The translations under genes and the position numbers were made by a program. DNA of 64,000 nucleotides from Vibrio hangzhouensis (GTDB taxonomy: Bacteria; Pseudomonadota; Gammaproteobacteria; Enterobacterales; Vibrionaceae): contig NZ_FNVG01000013.1 in NCBI RefSeq assembly GCF_900107935.1, positions 62,001 through 126,000 on the forward strand. The letters run 5' to 3'. Under the pieces are notes generated by a model. The model was not told where the DNA came from. It was given only the letters and a program-made list of their open reading frames with translations, and ran no database searches. Shown here one piece after another: positions 1 through 13,300 of this stretch; the first letter of the stretch is position 1; each line of letters starts with the position of its first letter.

Positions 1-20
1 GCTCGCGATAAGACGCGAGC
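1..20 (-). terminator. Hairpin just downstream of hflD
   Basis: The first 20 bases form a perfect 7-bp stem (GCTCGCG / CGCGAGC) with a 6-nt loop. It lies 5 bp past the hflD stop on the reverse strand. No clear T-run can be seen because the window ends here, so it could be an intrinsic terminator or an intergenic mRNA hairpin before the next gene of the operon (purB in related bacteria). Confidence 0.45.
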
Positions 21-25
21 CGGGA

Positions 26-643
26 TTACATTCGAGCTAATAGGATTTGCGCTTGCTCGATCATTTTCTTGCGTCCGAAGACCAAATGACGTCGCTTGCC
101 GCCGACCTGACGCCACAACACCGCACTGCGAATACCAGACAGCAGAAGAGCACGTACTTTTTGTTGCGTGGCCGTTTGTTGAAGAACCGCAGGGGTGCCT
201 GTGACCTGAATACGAGGACCAATTGGACTGATAACATCCAGATAGACACTCGCCAGATTGCTGATCATCTGTTCGTCGAGCAGTTCGTAGTGTTCTAGCT
301 GACGACTGACCATTTGCAGTCGGTCTCCCAGTTGAGCCATCGCGTCATTGCGGCTGTTTAGCTTACGCTCAAGCGCCATCAGGCTAATGATATAGCGGGT
401 AATTTCGCTACCGCTTGGTGTGCTATCAATCCCTTTCACCAAACATTCGAGCCCGATTTTCAGATCGGACTCTGAACCGAATACATCAAGAGTACTTGAT
501 GGGTTCATGTTGGTAATCGCCTTGATAGAAGTTTCGAACGCGTCTGAATCACAGTAACCATCTTTAGCAACTCGTTGAACAAGTGCAACGGCCTGACAAA
601 TCCCTGCAAATGCTATAGTACGGTCATAAAGTGTATTAGCCAC
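26..643 (-). CDS. hflD: High frequency lysogenization protein HflD homolog
   Basis: 205 residues, about the family's usual length. The start is GTG, giving [20 protein letters not shown], preceded by a good ribosome site (TTAGGAG). The N-terminus and overall helical composition match HflD, a small protein associated with the cytoplasmic membrane. In E. coli it was identified through lambda lysogenization, where it binds the CII activator; its own cellular role is unclear. It follows mnmA by 32 bp on the same strand, the conserved mnmA-hflD(-purB) order, so the two are probably cotranscribed. No oddities seen. Confidence 0.93.
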   Translation of the reverse strand: MANTLYDRTIAFAGICQAVALVQRVAKDGYCDSDAFETSIKAITNMNPSSTLDVFGSESDLKIGLECLVKGIDSTPSGSEITRYIISLMALERKLNSRNDAMAQLGDRLQMVSRQLEHYELLDEQMISNLASVYLDVISPIGPRIQVTGTPAVLQQTATQQKVRALLLSGIRSAVLWRQVGGKRRHLVFGRKKMIEQAQILLARM

Positions 644-675
644 GTAGTTCTCCTAAGATAATAAACTGGAAGTAA

Positions 676-1785
676 TTAGATGCGTTCTTCGATGATTCCG
701 CCACCCAGACAGACATTTCCACTGTAGAATACAGCAGATTGTCCCGGTGTTACGGCTACCTGAGGCTCATCAAAAATTACTTTAATATTGTTTTCGTCCA
801 TAGGAATGATAGTACAAGGAATATCCTGTTGACGATAACGAGTTTTCACCGTGCATTGCATTGGTTCCGTAATAGTTTCACGGTTAACCCAATGTAATTG
901 AGATGCACGCAGGCCGTTGGATTTTAGTAATGGATGATCAGCGCCTTGTACCGCAATAAGTACATTGCGCTTAAGATCTTTTTCAGCAACATACCATGGG
1001 TCTTCGTTGCCGCCACCGCCTTTTTGACCACCGATATGCAGACCTTTACGTTGGCCCAGAGTGTGATACATAAGACCTTGATGCTCACCGATTACTTTCC
1101 CTTCCGGCGTTTCAATTTTACCCGGTTGTGCAGGTAAATAGCGAGACAAGAAGTCAGTAAATTTGCGCTCACCGATAAAACAGATACCTGTCGAGTCTTT
1201 TTTCTTTGCGGTAATCAGACCTTGCTCTTCAGCAATGCGGCGCACTTCCGGTTTTTCCAGTTCGCCTACAGGAAATAAGCTGCGTGCAATTTGCTCATGG
1301 CTAAGTGTATAAAGGAAGTAGCTCTGATCTTTGTTGCTGTCCAGACCACGCAACATCTGCGGCTTTTCACCATTTTCAGGGAAGGTACGACTTACGTAAT
1401 GACCCATAGCGATGTAATCGGCCTCGAGCACTTCGTCCGCAAATTCGAGAAAAGCTTTGAACTTAATTTCTTTGTTACAAAGGATGTCAGGGTTTGGTGT
1501 ACGGCCTGCTTTATATTCCGCCAGGAAGTATTCAAAAACGTTGTCCCAGTATTCAGCCGCAAAGTTAATCGTATGTAGATGGATACCTAGCTTGTCACAA
1601 ACGGCTTGTGCATCGGCTAGATCTTCCGCTGCAGTACAGTATTCCTCGTTATCATCTTCTTCCCAGTTCTTCATGAACAGGCCTTCTACCTGGTAGCCTT
1701 GCTGTTTCAGAAGATAGGCAGAAACAGAGGAATCTACACCGCCGGACATACCGACGATCACTTTCTTTTGGCTGTTATCAGACAT
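676..1785 (-). CDS. mnmA: tRNA-specific 2-thiouridylase MnmA
   Basis: Cytoplasmic enzyme that thiolates U34 of Lys, Glu and Gln tRNAs, using ATP to adenylate the uridine and sulfur relayed by the Tus proteins. 369 residues, normal length. The PP-loop ATP-binding motif SGGVDSS is at residues 14-20. The two catalytic cysteines are visible as C103 (in [12 protein letters not shown]) and C202 (in [10 protein letters not shown]). ATG start preceded by an AGGTGG ribosome site. First gene of a reverse-strand unit with hflD. Complete and unremarkable. Confidence 0.97.
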   Translation of the reverse strand: MSDNSQKKVIVGMSGGVDSSVSAYLLKQQGYQVEGLFMKNWEEDDNEEYCTAAEDLADAQAVCDKLGIHLHTINFAAEYWDNVFEYFLAEYKAGRTPNPDILCNKEIKFKAFLEFADEVLEADYIAMGHYVSRTFPENGEKPQMLRGLDSNKDQSYFLYTLSHEQIARSLFPVGELEKPEVRRIAEEQGLITAKKKDSTGICFIGERKFTDFLSRYLPAQPGKIETPEGKVIGEHQGLMYHTLGQRKGLHIGGQKGGGGNEDPWYVAEKDLKRNVLIAVQGADHPLLKSNGLRASQLHWVNRETITEPMQCTVKTRYRQQDIPCTIIPMDENNIKVIFDEPQVAVTPGQSAVFYSGNVCLGGGIIEERI

Positions 1786-2071
1786 GTTTAAATACCACCT
1801 ATGTTAATTGGACGCAGATTCTAGCAGAAACGAAACAAGCAATACAGTTCCGCGAACTAAATCACACTTTCTACTTCAGTGAATCTGAAACTTGCAATTA
1901 GGTATCAGTTCACTGTGTCAGCAAGGCTATCTTTGTCCTAAAGAGTAGAAAAACAAGTGTCATGACAAAAAAATTAATACGTAATCGTTTGCTAAGTTTG
2001 CCTATGTTGCCGAGGTAAACTATACAGAGTTAGAATTGCCGCTCCATAATTCCCCTTATGAAGATGACCTT

Positions 2072-3376
2072 ATGAAATTCCCAGGCCAAAGAAAATCTAA
2101 GCACTACTTTCCCGTTCATGAACGTGACCTCCTGGTCAGTCAGTCTCAGACCAGCAAAAAAATGTCGCGAACTCATATTATCGGTATTGACCAGACCTTG
2201 GTCGATATTGAGGCCAGAGTCGATAGCAGTGTGATAGAAAAGTTTGGCCTGAGTAAAGGTCATTCATTAGTTATTGACGATCAGGCGGCAGAAGCTTTGT
2301 ACTGCGAATTAAAATCCAACGATCTGATCACCAATGAATTTGCAGGGGGCACGATTGGTAATACGCTGCATAACTTTTCAGTTCTTGCGGATGACAAATC
2401 GGTATTATTAGGTGTTATGAGCGCTGATATTCGAATTGGCAGCTACGGCTACCGCTATCTATGTAATACATCAAGTCGTATGGATTTGAACTATCTTCAG
2501 GGCGTTGAAGGTGCAATTGGTCGTTGTTTTACGCTTATTACGGAAGATGGTGAAAGGACGTTCGCTATTAGTGAAGGTCAGATGAACCAACTTCGCGCAG
2601 ATAGTATTCCTGAAAAGATCTTTAAAAAAGCGTCAGCATTGGTTTTGACTGCGTATTTAGTGCGTTGTAAAGATGGTGACCCTATGCCAGAAGCAACAAT
2701 GCAGGCCATTGAATATGCCAAGAAATATGATGTGCCTGTTGTATTAACGTTGGGAACACGTTTTGTTATTCAGGATGACCCTGAGTATTGGCAAGACTTT
2801 TTGCAACAACATGTCTCTGTCGTGGCAATGAATGAAGATGAAGCAGAAGCACTGACCGGCGAAAAAGATCCGTTGGCAGCATCAGATAAGGCGTTGGATT
2901 GGGTGGATTTGGTTCTCTGCACGGCCGGCCCGATTGGCCTTTATATGGCAGGATATACTGAAGACTCGGCGAAAAGAGAAACATCGTTGCCACTATTACC
3001 AGGGTGCATTGCTGAATTTAATCGTTTTGAATTCAGTCGTCCTGCAATTAAAGCAGCGTGCGAAGAGCCCGTTAAAGTATACTCACATATTGCACCTTAT
3101 ATGGGTGGGCCTGAAAAGATTAAAAACACCAATGGTGCGGGTGATGCGGCATTGTCGGCGCTGCTGCATGACATGGCTGCGAACAAGTATCACAAAGAGA
3201 ATGTACCTAACTCAAGTAAGCACCAGCACCAGTTCTTGACCTATTCTTCATTCTCGCAAGTCTGTAAGTATTCAAACCGTGCCAGTTACGAAGTATTAGT
3301 TCAACATTCACCTCGATTGTCGAGAGGATTGCCAGAGCGAGAAGACAGCCTGGAAGAGGCGTATTGGGAAAGATAA
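2072..3376 (+). CDS. gsk: Inosine-guanosine kinase
   Basis: PfkB/ribokinase-family nucleoside kinase that phosphorylates guanosine and inosine to GMP and IMP in purine salvage. I start it at the ATG giving MKFPGQRKSKHYFPVHERD, which matches the E. coli Gsk N-terminus and gives exactly its 434 residues. An upstream in-frame start at 2036 would add 12 residues with no family support. The PfkB signature NGAGDAALSALLHD begins near residue 354 and supplies the catalytic Asp. Monocistronic, with its own terminator just after the stop. The ribosome site is weak. Confidence 0.93.
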   Translation: MKFPGQRKSKHYFPVHERDLLVSQSQTSKKMSRTHIIGIDQTLVDIEARVDSSVIEKFGLSKGHSLVIDDQAAEALYCELKSNDLITNEFAGGTIGNTLHNFSVLADDKSVLLGVMSADIRIGSYGYRYLCNTSSRMDLNYLQGVEGAIGRCFTLITEDGERTFAISEGQMNQLRADSIPEKIFKKASALVLTAYLVRCKDGDPMPEATMQAIEYAKKYDVPVVLTLGTRFVIQDDPEYWQDFLQQHVSVVAMNEDEAEALTGEKDPLAASDKALDWVDLVLCTAGPIGLYMAGYTEDSAKRETSLPLLPGCIAEFNRFEFSRPAIKAACEEPVKVYSHIAPYMGGPEKIKNTNGAGDAALSALLHDMAANKYHKENVPNSSKHQHQFLTYSSFSQVCKYSNRASYEVLVQHSPRLSRGLPEREDSLEEAYWER

Positions 3377-3377
3377 T

Positions 3378-3407
3378 AAAAAAGCGCCGATAAGGCGCTT
3401 TTTTTAT
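3378..3407 (+). terminator. gsk terminator, probably bidirectional with hns
   Basis: Stem AAGCGCC / GGCGCTT with a GATAA loop, followed by seven T and preceded by A residues. It sits between the convergent gsk and hns genes and can terminate both. Confidence 0.9.
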
Positions 3408-3434
3408 AAATTAGATATATCGAATAAAACGATA

Positions 3435-3842
3435 TTAGATTTCAAAATCTTCTAGCGATTTACCTGCATCAAGAGCTGATTGGATTGCTGATGGTGTACG
3501 GCCTTGACCAGTCCAGGTTTTTTCTTCGCCGCTTGCATCAACGTACTTATATTTTGCTGGACGAGGAGCGCGTTTGCTTTTTGTTTTGCCTTTAGTTTCG
3601 CCAGATAGAGCTGCAATTAGATCTTCAACGTCAATGCCGTCTTGAGCGATCATTTGTGCGTACTCGGTTAGTTTCGCTTCGCGGGCTTCTTTGGCTGCTT
3701 TTTCTTCTGCTTCGGCTTCTTGTCTCTCAGCAACGACAGTTGTCAGTTTTTCTAGTGCTTCTTCTAGTTGCTCAAGTGTAAGTTCACGAGCAAATGCACG
3801 TAGGCTACGAATATTAAGCAGAGTTTTAGTTAATTCAGACAT
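3435..3842 (-). CDS. hns: H-NS family nucleoid-associated protein
   Basis: 135 residues. Xenogeneic silencer that binds curved AT-rich DNA. The N-terminal half is a charged helical oligomerisation region (residues about 1-65, including the EEALEKLTTVVAERQEAEAEE stretch in part), followed by a Lys-rich linker (KGKTKSKRAPRP) and the C-terminal DNA-binding domain with the TGQGRTP loop that enters the minor groove. The start is set at MSELTKTLLNIRSLRAF, the usual H-NS start. An ATG four codons upstream (MGIV) would lie over the likely ribosome site. It is the main Vibrio H-NS (VicH type) by length and sequence. Confidence 0.93.
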   Translation of the reverse strand: MSELTKTLLNIRSLRAFARELTLEQLEEALEKLTTVVAERQEAEAEEKAAKEAREAKLTEYAQMIAQDGIDVEDLIAALSGETKGKTKSKRAPRPAKYKYVDASGEEKTWTGQGRTPSAIQSALDAGKSLEDFEI

Positions 3843-4355
3843 GACAATTCCCATGAGATTTTTATTAGGTTCCGATTAATAATAAACTTCAATTAAACAA
3901 TTGACAATATTTTCTTCCGATTAGCGAACAGAAAAATAATAATTCTTACAAAATTCTGATAATAGGCGACAGGTAAATACCAAAAACATTTTATCGTTAA
4001 AAAATAATTTGAGTTAATTGCCCCAAATTGGTACGCACTACGCAGAAAAGAGTGAATGTTTGGACGTTGTTGCATATTGTTCTAGCACGCTAGCCATGAA
4101 CGTCGGCGTTATATTATCCAAGTTTCGGTCATAAACTTTATAAGTACCACATATAGCAGCTGAATTACTTTATCGTAATATAGCCAAAGTTATTTGGGAT
4201 ATCCCAATCCTGACCATCAAGTTGACAGGTTCAATTTATCGCATGCTATTCAGTCTGGTGGCAAAGTGACTCGCGACTCAGCTCATCTCAAACTACACTT
4301 TGTTATAGCAAGGAAGAGATTAAAGGTTCTTAACATTTTTGTAGCAACTTTCATG
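3843..4355. other. Long AT-rich intergenic region upstream of hns
   Basis: Roughly 500 bp with no credible gene. It must hold the hns promoter (reverse strand) and ends at the promoter proposed for the riboswitch-transporter unit. It is AT-rich, as expected for an autoregulated hns promoter region. Short open frames here (for example 3893-4075 reverse) have no ribosome site or recognisable sequence. Confidence 0.5.
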
Positions 4356-4383
4356 TTGCATTTGATAGCTTGATAAGTACAAT
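4356..4383 (+). promoter_or_regulatory. Candidate promoter of the lysine riboswitch-transporter transcript
   Basis: TTGCAT (4356-4361) and TACAAT (4378-4383) separated by 16 bp, placed about 75 bp before the riboswitch core. The call rests on hexamer match and position only. Confidence 0.45.
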
Positions 4384-4454
4384 GGCGGCCACCTAATGCA
4401 AAAGCAAGAACATTCTTTTACTTTGTATGTTCTAAGTAGTAGATGATTTTGCTT

Positions 4455-4640
4455 TTGATGTAGAGGCGCGACTGCGAAAAGTCCTTGTCGTTGGGGTGAT
4501 GCCAATGAACGACAACAAAAGGCGCTGTCGCCGAAGTGAGAGCTGATGATCAAGCACTCTCGCTGGGGTTGTATTCGAAAGGAACAACACTGCCATAGTC
4601 TATTATATTGTTAAACTATGGAGCGCTACTGTAGGGTTGG
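4455..4640 (+). ncRNA. Lysine riboswitch (L box)
   Basis: The conserved L-box blocks appear in order: AGAGGCGC at 4462, then a GTCGTTGGGGTGATGCCAA region, GGCGCTGTCGCCGAAG, a hairpin of GAGAGC...CTCTCGCTGGGG, an ACTGCC block, and the closing GGAGCGCTACT at about 4619-4630. This matches the known five-way-junction lysine aptamer. It lies about 110 bp upstream of an NhaC-family transporter gene on the same strand, a known target of L boxes in vibrios and shewanellae, so lysine probably represses transporter expression. A hairpin (4639-4659) follows, but with only a weak T-run, so the mechanism is not clear. Confidence 0.93.
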
Positions 4641-4659
4641 GTGAAGTGTTCACTTCCCT
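4639..4659 (+). promoter_or_regulatory. Hairpin after the lysine aptamer (possible expression platform)
   Basis: GAAGT / ACTTC stem extended by GG/CC pairs around one bulged T, loop GTTC. It is directly 3' of the aptamer. The following CCCTTTCGCTT is too poor in T for a confident terminator, so it may act otherwise or only as part of a larger switch. Confidence 0.4.
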
Positions 4660-4751
4660 TTCGCTTAGTTCAACGTTTGCGTATGGACTTATTACTATAC
4701 GCATGTCTGCAGTAGATCTCTGACCATTATAAAAACTGGTTTTTGAAGATC

Positions 4752-6353
4752 ATGAATTTAATCGATTTTGCTTCGTCACCATTGTCACTGCTGCCGCCGA
4801 TCGTAGCATTGAGTCTGGCGATTATCACACGTCGCGTTTTGCTTTCCCTGGGTGTGGGTATTGTTTTAGGCGCATTCTTACTCAACGACTACTCTGCTGG
4901 CAGCGCCGCAGGTTATATCTTCGATACGGTATCTGGTGTCGTAATTGAAGACGGTGGCCTCAATGCCTGGAACATGAGTATTGTCGGCTTCCTATTGCTG
5001 CTCGGCATGATGACCGCACTGTTGACACTATCTGGTGGTACCAAAGCCTTTGCGGAGTGGGCACAGGCTCGTGTAAAGAGTAAGCGAGGCTCCAAACTTC
5101 TTGCCGCTTTCCTGGGTGTGTTCATTTTTGTCGACGACTACTTCAATAGTCTCGCGGTAGGCGCGATCTCTCGTCCCGTGACGGACCGCTTCTACGTCTC
5201 ACGTGCTAAGCTGGCTTATATCCTCGATTCGACTGCGGCACCTATGTGTGTACTGATGCCGGCTTCGAGCTGGGGTGCGTATATTATGACCATTGTTAGT
5301 GGCATCCTGATTACCCACGGTATTACTGAGTATTCGGCTATTGGTGCCTACGTTCGTCTTATTCCGATGAACTTTTATGCTGTGTTCGCACTGCTGATGG
5401 TATTTGCAGTGGCCTGGTTCCAGCTCGATGTTGGCCCGATGCGCAAGCATGAGCTGAATGCGAAGCAGGGTCTGGGTTTCGATAAAGACAAAGAAAACGA
5501 CACTAAAGAAGCACATGAACTTAACGAAGAGCTGGATATTAAAGAAAGCGACTTCGGTTCTGTGTCTGATCTTATCCTGCCGATTGTTGTACTGATCGCC
5601 GCTATGGTCATCGCAATGATTTATACCGGTGGCCAGGCGCTGGCCGCAGATGGTATTGCGTTTAACTTCTTGGGCGCGTTTGAAAATACTGATGTAGGTA
5701 CTTCATTGATTTACGGTGGTTCAGCGGGTCTGCTGACGGCCGTATATACCGTAGTAAGACAAAAATTGTCGATCTCTGATATCGCAACCACAATGTGGAT
5801 TGGCGCGAAGTCGATGTTTGGCGCGATCCTAATTTTGTTTTTTGCCTGGTCAATCGGCTCTGTCATCGGTGATATGAAGACGGGTGCTTACTTGTCATCA
5901 ACGGTTCAGGGAAACATTGATGTGCACTGGTTGCCAGTTATCTTGTTCCTGCTTTCAGGTCTGATGGCATTTTCTACGGGTACTTCGTGGGGCACGTTTG
6001 GCATCATGCTACCGATTGCTGGTGACATGGCGGGTGCTACGGACATAGCGATGATGTTGCCTATGCTAGGTGCTGTTCTGGCAGGGTCGGTTTTTGGTGA
6101 TCACTGTTCACCAATCTCTGATACCACGATTTTGTCTTCAACCGGCGCGCGCTGTAATCACATTGACCACGTATCGACTCAGCTGCCTTATGCTCTGTCG
6201 GTGGCGTTAGTATCATGTGTAGGCTTCATTACCCTTGGTATGACATCGTCTGTTGCTATCTCATTCTCAGCAGCGAGTTTTACCTTTGTGATCGTCTGTT
6301 TCGTGCTATCGGCAATGTCGAGATCCCGAATGGCGAAAGAAGCAAGCGCTTAG
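4752..6353 (+). CDS. NhaC-family transporter under lysine riboswitch, probable lysine transporter (LysW type)
   Basis: About 533 residues with 11-12 hydrophobic segments, an integral inner-membrane protein of the NhaC antiporter family (long conserved stretches such as FVDDYFNSLAVGAISRPVTD and GSVFGDHCSPISDTTILSS). A hydrophilic acidic loop lies near residues 235-270 (KDKENDTKEAHELNEELDIKE). The family is nominally Na+/H+ antiport, but the lysine riboswitch just upstream argues that the physiological substrate is lysine, as proposed for LysW. I choose the ATG at 4752 (MNLIDFASSPL). A TTG at 4743 is in frame but weaker. Monocistronic, followed by a terminator. Confidence 0.85.
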   Translation: MNLIDFASSPLSLLPPIVALSLAIITRRVLLSLGVGIVLGAFLLNDYSAGSAAGYIFDTVSGVVIEDGGLNAWNMSIVGFLLLLGMMTALLTLSGGTKAFAEWAQARVKSKRGSKLLAAFLGVFIFVDDYFNSLAVGAISRPVTDRFYVSRAKLAYILDSTAAPMCVLMPASSWGAYIMTIVSGILITHGITEYSAIGAYVRLIPMNFYAVFALLMVFAVAWFQLDVGPMRKHELNAKQGLGFDKDKENDTKEAHELNEELDIKESDFGSVSDLILPIVVLIAAMVIAMIYTGGQALAADGIAFNFLGAFENTDVGTSLIYGGSAGLLTAVYTVVRQKLSISDIATTMWIGAKSMFGAILILFFAWSIGSVIGDMKTGAYLSSTVQGNIDVHWLPVILFLLSGLMAFSTGTSWGTFGIMLPIAGDMAGATDIAMMLPMLGAVLAGSVFGDHCSPISDTTILSSTGARCNHIDHVSTQLPYALSVALVSCVGFITLGMTSSVAISFSAASFTFVIVCFVLSAMSRSRMAKEASA

Positions 6354-6371
6354 CGAGCATATCTGGATATT

Positions 6372-6400
6372 AAGGAGCCTGAGTCAGGCTCCTTTTTTAT
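6372..6400 (+). terminator. Terminator of the NhaC-family gene
   Basis: AAGGAGCCTGA / TCAGGCTCCTT stem with a tiny loop, followed by a T-run. Confidence 0.9.
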
Positions 6401-6493
6401 TGTTTTCACCTTGCGAAATAGCGATAAATTGAGCTTCGAACAGACGCGAAATTCTCTGTACAAAAAAAAATCCGCCGATTTGTAAAATAGTGG

Positions 6494-6522
6494 TTGAAAA
6501 TCGCAGTGAGCTTAGTTAGTGT
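6494..6522 (+). promoter_or_regulatory. Candidate his operon promoter
   Basis: TTGAAA (6494-6499) and TAGTGT (6517-6522) with 17-bp spacing, about 35 bp before the leader peptide. The -10 is a weak match, so the call is tentative. Confidence 0.35.
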
Positions 6523-6555
6523 GAAGGTACAGACACAAAGGAACTTCAAATAAGT

Positions 6556-6606
6556 ATGCTAGTTTTTGATATGAACATTCATCATCACCACCATCACCCA
6601 GCTTAA
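6556..6606 (+). CDS. hisL: his operon leader peptide
   Basis: A 16-residue open frame, MLVFDMNIHHHHHHPA, with six consecutive His codons. Stalling of the ribosome at these codons when charged His-tRNA is scarce lets an antiterminator form. Its position just before paired hairpins and the attenuator of hisG settles the assignment. A purine-rich AAAGGA lies somewhat far upstream. Confidence 0.92.
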   Translation: MLVFDMNIHHHHHHPA

Positions 6607-6717
6607 TCTTTCGGGAGATGAACGCATACCCGAGAGATAGGTAAAACTCTCGGAGGTTCGATTTAAGATTAAAGAATTAAACCCTCGGGAGACCAAAGCT
6701 CCCGAGGGTTTTTTTGT
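6607..6717 (+). promoter_or_regulatory. his transcription attenuator
   Basis: Downstream of the His codons lie a hairpin CCGAGAG...CTCTCGG (about 6630-6655) and then the terminator CCCTCGGGAG / CTCCCGAGGG with a T7 tail (6681-6717). The 3' arm of the first hairpin (CTCTCGGAGGTT) can instead pair with the 5' arm of the terminator (AACCCTCGGGAG) at 11 of 12 positions counting G-U, giving the classical antiterminator. Confidence 0.92.
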
Positions 6718-6758
6718 TTTATATTTTAAAAATCAATATCTTGCACAGGGATACAGCA

Positions 6759-7655
6759 ATGCAAACACAACGCCTAAGAATCGCGATTCAAAAGAAGGGT
6801 CGCCTGAGTAAAGAGAGCCAAGACCTGCTTAAAAAGTGTGGTGTTAAGTTCAATGTCATGGGTGAGCGTCTTGTTGTTCACTCACTAAATATGCCAATCG
6901 ATCTGCTACTTGTTCGTGATGATGATATCCCTGGCCTGATCATGGATGGCGTTGTTGACCTGGGCTTTATTGGTGAAAACGAACTGGAAGAAGTACGTCT
7001 GGACCGTAAAGCACTGGGCGAGCCGAATGAGTTCGTGACCTTACGTCGTCTTGACTTTGGGGGTTGCCGCCTTTCTATTGCCATTGATAAAGACGAAACC
7101 TATAACGGACCACAGGATCTTGCTGGTAAGCGCATTGCAACGACCTATCCGCAGCTGTTGAAAGCCTATATGGACGAGCAAGGCGTGGACTTCAGCGCTT
7201 GTATGCTGACAGGTTCGGTTGAAGTAGCACCACGTGCTGGTCTTGCTGATGCAATTGCTGACTTAGTGTCTACAGGTGCAACGCTGGAAGCCAATGGCCT
7301 GAAGGAAGCGGAGGTGATCTTCCGTTCTAAAGCGACACTGATTCAACGCATGGGGGAGTTTGACGCTGACAAGCAGGCTCTGATCGAGAAATTGCTCACC
7401 CGTATGCAGGGTGTGCAACAGGCAAAAGAATCAAAATACATCATGCTTCACGCTCCGGTCGCCAAACTGGAACAGATCAAATCACTACTGCCGGGTGCTG
7501 AGGATCCAACTGTCTTGCCACTGTCTTCCGACAAAGAGCGCGTAGCGGTCCACTTGGTAAGTACGGAAAACTTATTCTGGGAAACCATGGAGCAGTTGAA
7601 AGAGCTGGGTGCCAGTTCAATTCTGGTGCTACCAATTGAGAAGATGATGGGGTAA
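6759..7655 (+). CDS. hisG: ATP phosphoribosyltransferase HisG
   Basis: First step of histidine synthesis: ATP + PRPP to phosphoribosyl-ATP, feedback-inhibited by histidine. 298 residues from the ATG giving [17 protein letters not shown], preceded by CAGGGA. An upstream in-frame start at 6714 lies inside the attenuator and is rejected. Long-form HisG: catalytic bilobal region (PRPP-loop region around [20 protein letters not shown]) and the C-terminal ACT-like regulatory domain from about residue 225. First gene of the his operon, 4 bp before hisD. Confidence 0.97.
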   Translation: MQTQRLRIAIQKKGRLSKESQDLLKKCGVKFNVMGERLVVHSLNMPIDLLLVRDDDIPGLIMDGVVDLGFIGENELEEVRLDRKALGEPNEFVTLRRLDFGGCRLSIAIDKDETYNGPQDLAGKRIATTYPQLLKAYMDEQGVDFSACMLTGSVEVAPRAGLADAIADLVSTGATLEANGLKEAEVIFRSKATLIQRMGEFDADKQALIEKLLTRMQGVQQAKESKYIMLHAPVAKLEQIKSLLPGAEDPTVLPLSSDKERVAVHLVSTENLFWETMEQLKELGASSILVLPIEKMMG

Positions 7656-7659
7656 GGCC

Positions 7660-10010
<2,351 letters not shown>

Positions 10011-10038
10011 CTGCCATCAAGAGAAAAGGATTTATAAA

Positions 10039-11112
10039 GTGAGCAACCAACAAAAAATATTATTTATAGACCGCGATGGCACGCTAATTGTTGAGCCACC
10101 GATCGATTTTCAGGTAGATCGTCTCGATAAACTGAAACTAGAGCCGTACGTGATTCCGAGTCTGTTAGCGCTTCAGGATGCAGGTTACCGTCTGGTAATG
10201 GTGACGAACCAGGACGGACTGGGCACCGATAGCTACCCGCAGGAAGATTTCGATGCTCCTCACGATATGATGATGGAAATTTTCGAGTCGCAGGGCGTTA
10301 AATTTGATGACGTACTGATTTGCCCGCACTTTGAAGAAGACAACTGCACATGCCGCAAGCCTAAACTGGGCATGGTCAAAGAGTATTTGCAAAGCGGTAA
10401 GGTTGATTTCAAAACCTCCGTGGTGATTGGCGATCGTGCCACTGACTTGCAACTGGCTGAGAATATGGCCATTCGTGGCATTCAATACCACCCAGACACC
10501 ATGGGCTGGAAACAGATCCTCAAAGATCTGACAGTCAATGCCCGCACCGCAGAGGTGATCAGAACAACCAAAGAAACCGACATCAAAGTGTTTGTTAACC
10601 TGGATGAAACGGGTGGCAACGAGATCTCTACAGGAATGGGCTTCTTTGACCACATGCTGGACCAGATCGCGACCCATGGTGGTTTTCAGATGAAGTGTCT
10701 GGTGAAAGGAGACTTACACATTGATGATCACCACACGGTAGAAGACACCGCACTAGCGCTTGGACAAGCATTAAAAGAAGCGTTAGGGGATAAACGTGGA
10801 ATTGGCCGATTTGGTTTCAGCCTTCCAATGGACGAGTGTCTGGCCCAGTGTGGTCTGGATTTGTCCGGTCGCCCATACCTGAAATTCGAAGCGGAATTCT
10901 CGCGTGAGCAAGTGGGTGACCTGTCCACCGAGATGGTAGTTCACTTCTTCCGTTCACTGACTGATACGCTGGCCTGTACACTGCACCTGTCTTCAGCGGG
11001 TGACAACGACCACCACATCATCGAAAGCTTATTTAAAGCGTTCGGCCGCACCCTGCGTCAGGCAATTAAAGTTGAAGGTAACGAATTGCCGAGCAGTAAG
11101 GGAGTGTTGTAA
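10039..11112 (+). CDS. hisB: Bifunctional histidinol-phosphatase / imidazoleglycerol-phosphate dehydratase HisB
   Basis: 357 residues, GTG start preceded by AAAGGA. The N-terminal half (to about 165) is a HAD phosphatase with the nucleophile motif FIDRDGTLI and the Zn-site cysteines in [14 protein letters not shown]. The C-terminal half is the Mn-dependent IGP dehydratase with the paired HHxxE-type metal motifs ([17 protein letters not shown]). This fused form is the enterobacterial-type HisB. The last base overlaps the hisH ATG. Confidence 0.97.
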   Translation: MSNQQKILFIDRDGTLIVEPPIDFQVDRLDKLKLEPYVIPSLLALQDAGYRLVMVTNQDGLGTDSYPQEDFDAPHDMMMEIFESQGVKFDDVLICPHFEEDNCTCRKPKLGMVKEYLQSGKVDFKTSVVIGDRATDLQLAENMAIRGIQYHPDTMGWKQILKDLTVNARTAEVIRTTKETDIKVFVNLDETGGNEISTGMGFFDHMLDQIATHGGFQMKCLVKGDLHIDDHHTVEDTALALGQALKEALGDKRGIGRFGFSLPMDECLAQCGLDLSGRPYLKFEAEFSREQVGDLSTEMVVHFFRSLTDTLACTLHLSSAGDNDHHIIESLFKAFGRTLRQAIKVEGNELPSSKGVL

Positions 11113-11735
11113 TGGCAGACAGCAAACAGAAAGTGGTCATTATTGACACCGGCTGCGCCAATGTGTCTTCAGTCAAGTTTGCTATTCAGCGTCTTGGTTA
11201 TGACGTGGTTATCTCCAAAGATCCTGAAGTAGTGCTTGCAGCGGATAAATTGTTTCTTCCCGGGGTTGGTACGGCCAGTGAAGCGATGAAGAACCTGGAG
11301 CAACGCAACCTTATCGAGTTGGTCAAGAAAGTGGAAAAGCCGTTACTGGGCATCTGTCTCGGCATGCAATTGCTTGGCAAACTGTCTCAGGAAAAAGGTC
11401 AGAAAGCTGATGAGCAGGTGGAATGTCTGGGGTTGTGTGACGGTGAAGTGAAACTGTTACAAACCGGCGACTTGCCGTTGCCCCATATGGGTTGGAATAC
11501 GGTGAAAGCATTGCCGGGTAATCCGCTGTTTAATGGGATTGAAGAAGGCGAGTACTTCTACTTTGTGCATAGCTTTGGAATGCCAGTTGGTGACTACACC
11601 ATTGCCGAGTGTGACTACGGTGTCCCATTCAGTGCGGCGATTCAAAGTGGTAACTATTATGGTGTGCAGTTCCACCCTGAGCGTTCGTCAAAGGCAGGCT
11701 CAAAGCTGATCCAGAACTTCCTGGAACTGGTGTAG
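11112..11735 (+). CDS. hisH: Imidazole glycerol phosphate synthase glutaminase subunit HisH
   Basis: Class I glutamine amidotransferase that feeds ammonia to HisF. 207 residues. The nucleophile Cys lies in [10 protein letters not shown] and the His-Glu pair in QFHPERSSK near the C-terminus. ATG overlaps the hisB stop (TAATG). It is followed by a 72-bp gap that holds two perfect hairpins before hisA. Confidence 0.97.
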   Translation: MADSKQKVVIIDTGCANVSSVKFAIQRLGYDVVISKDPEVVLAADKLFLPGVGTASEAMKNLEQRNLIELVKKVEKPLLGICLGMQLLGKLSQEKGQKADEQVECLGLCDGEVKLLQTGDLPLPHMGWNTVKALPGNPLFNGIEEGEYFYFVHSFGMPVGDYTIAECDYGVPFSAAIQSGNYYGVQFHPERSSKAGSKLIQNFLELV

Positions 11736-11741
11736 AAAAAC

Positions 11742-13296
<1,555 letters not shown>

Positions 13297-13300
<4 letters not shown>

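Noticed and set aside
4320..4553. 77-residue reverse frame over the lysine riboswitch
   Set aside because: Overlaps the aptamer antisense and has a Cys/His-rich random composition.
6573..6606. Start of hisL at an internal ATG (MNIHHHHHHPA)
   Set aside because: Possible, but the upstream ATG gives a longer leader nearer the purine-rich site. The functional reading is the same.
6714..6758. N-terminal extension of HisG
   Set aside because: It would begin within the attenuator T-run; the family start is [11 protein letters not shown].
10165..10677. 170-residue reverse open frame inside hisB
   Set aside because: Shadow of hisB, with no ribosome site and a composition set by the forward gene.
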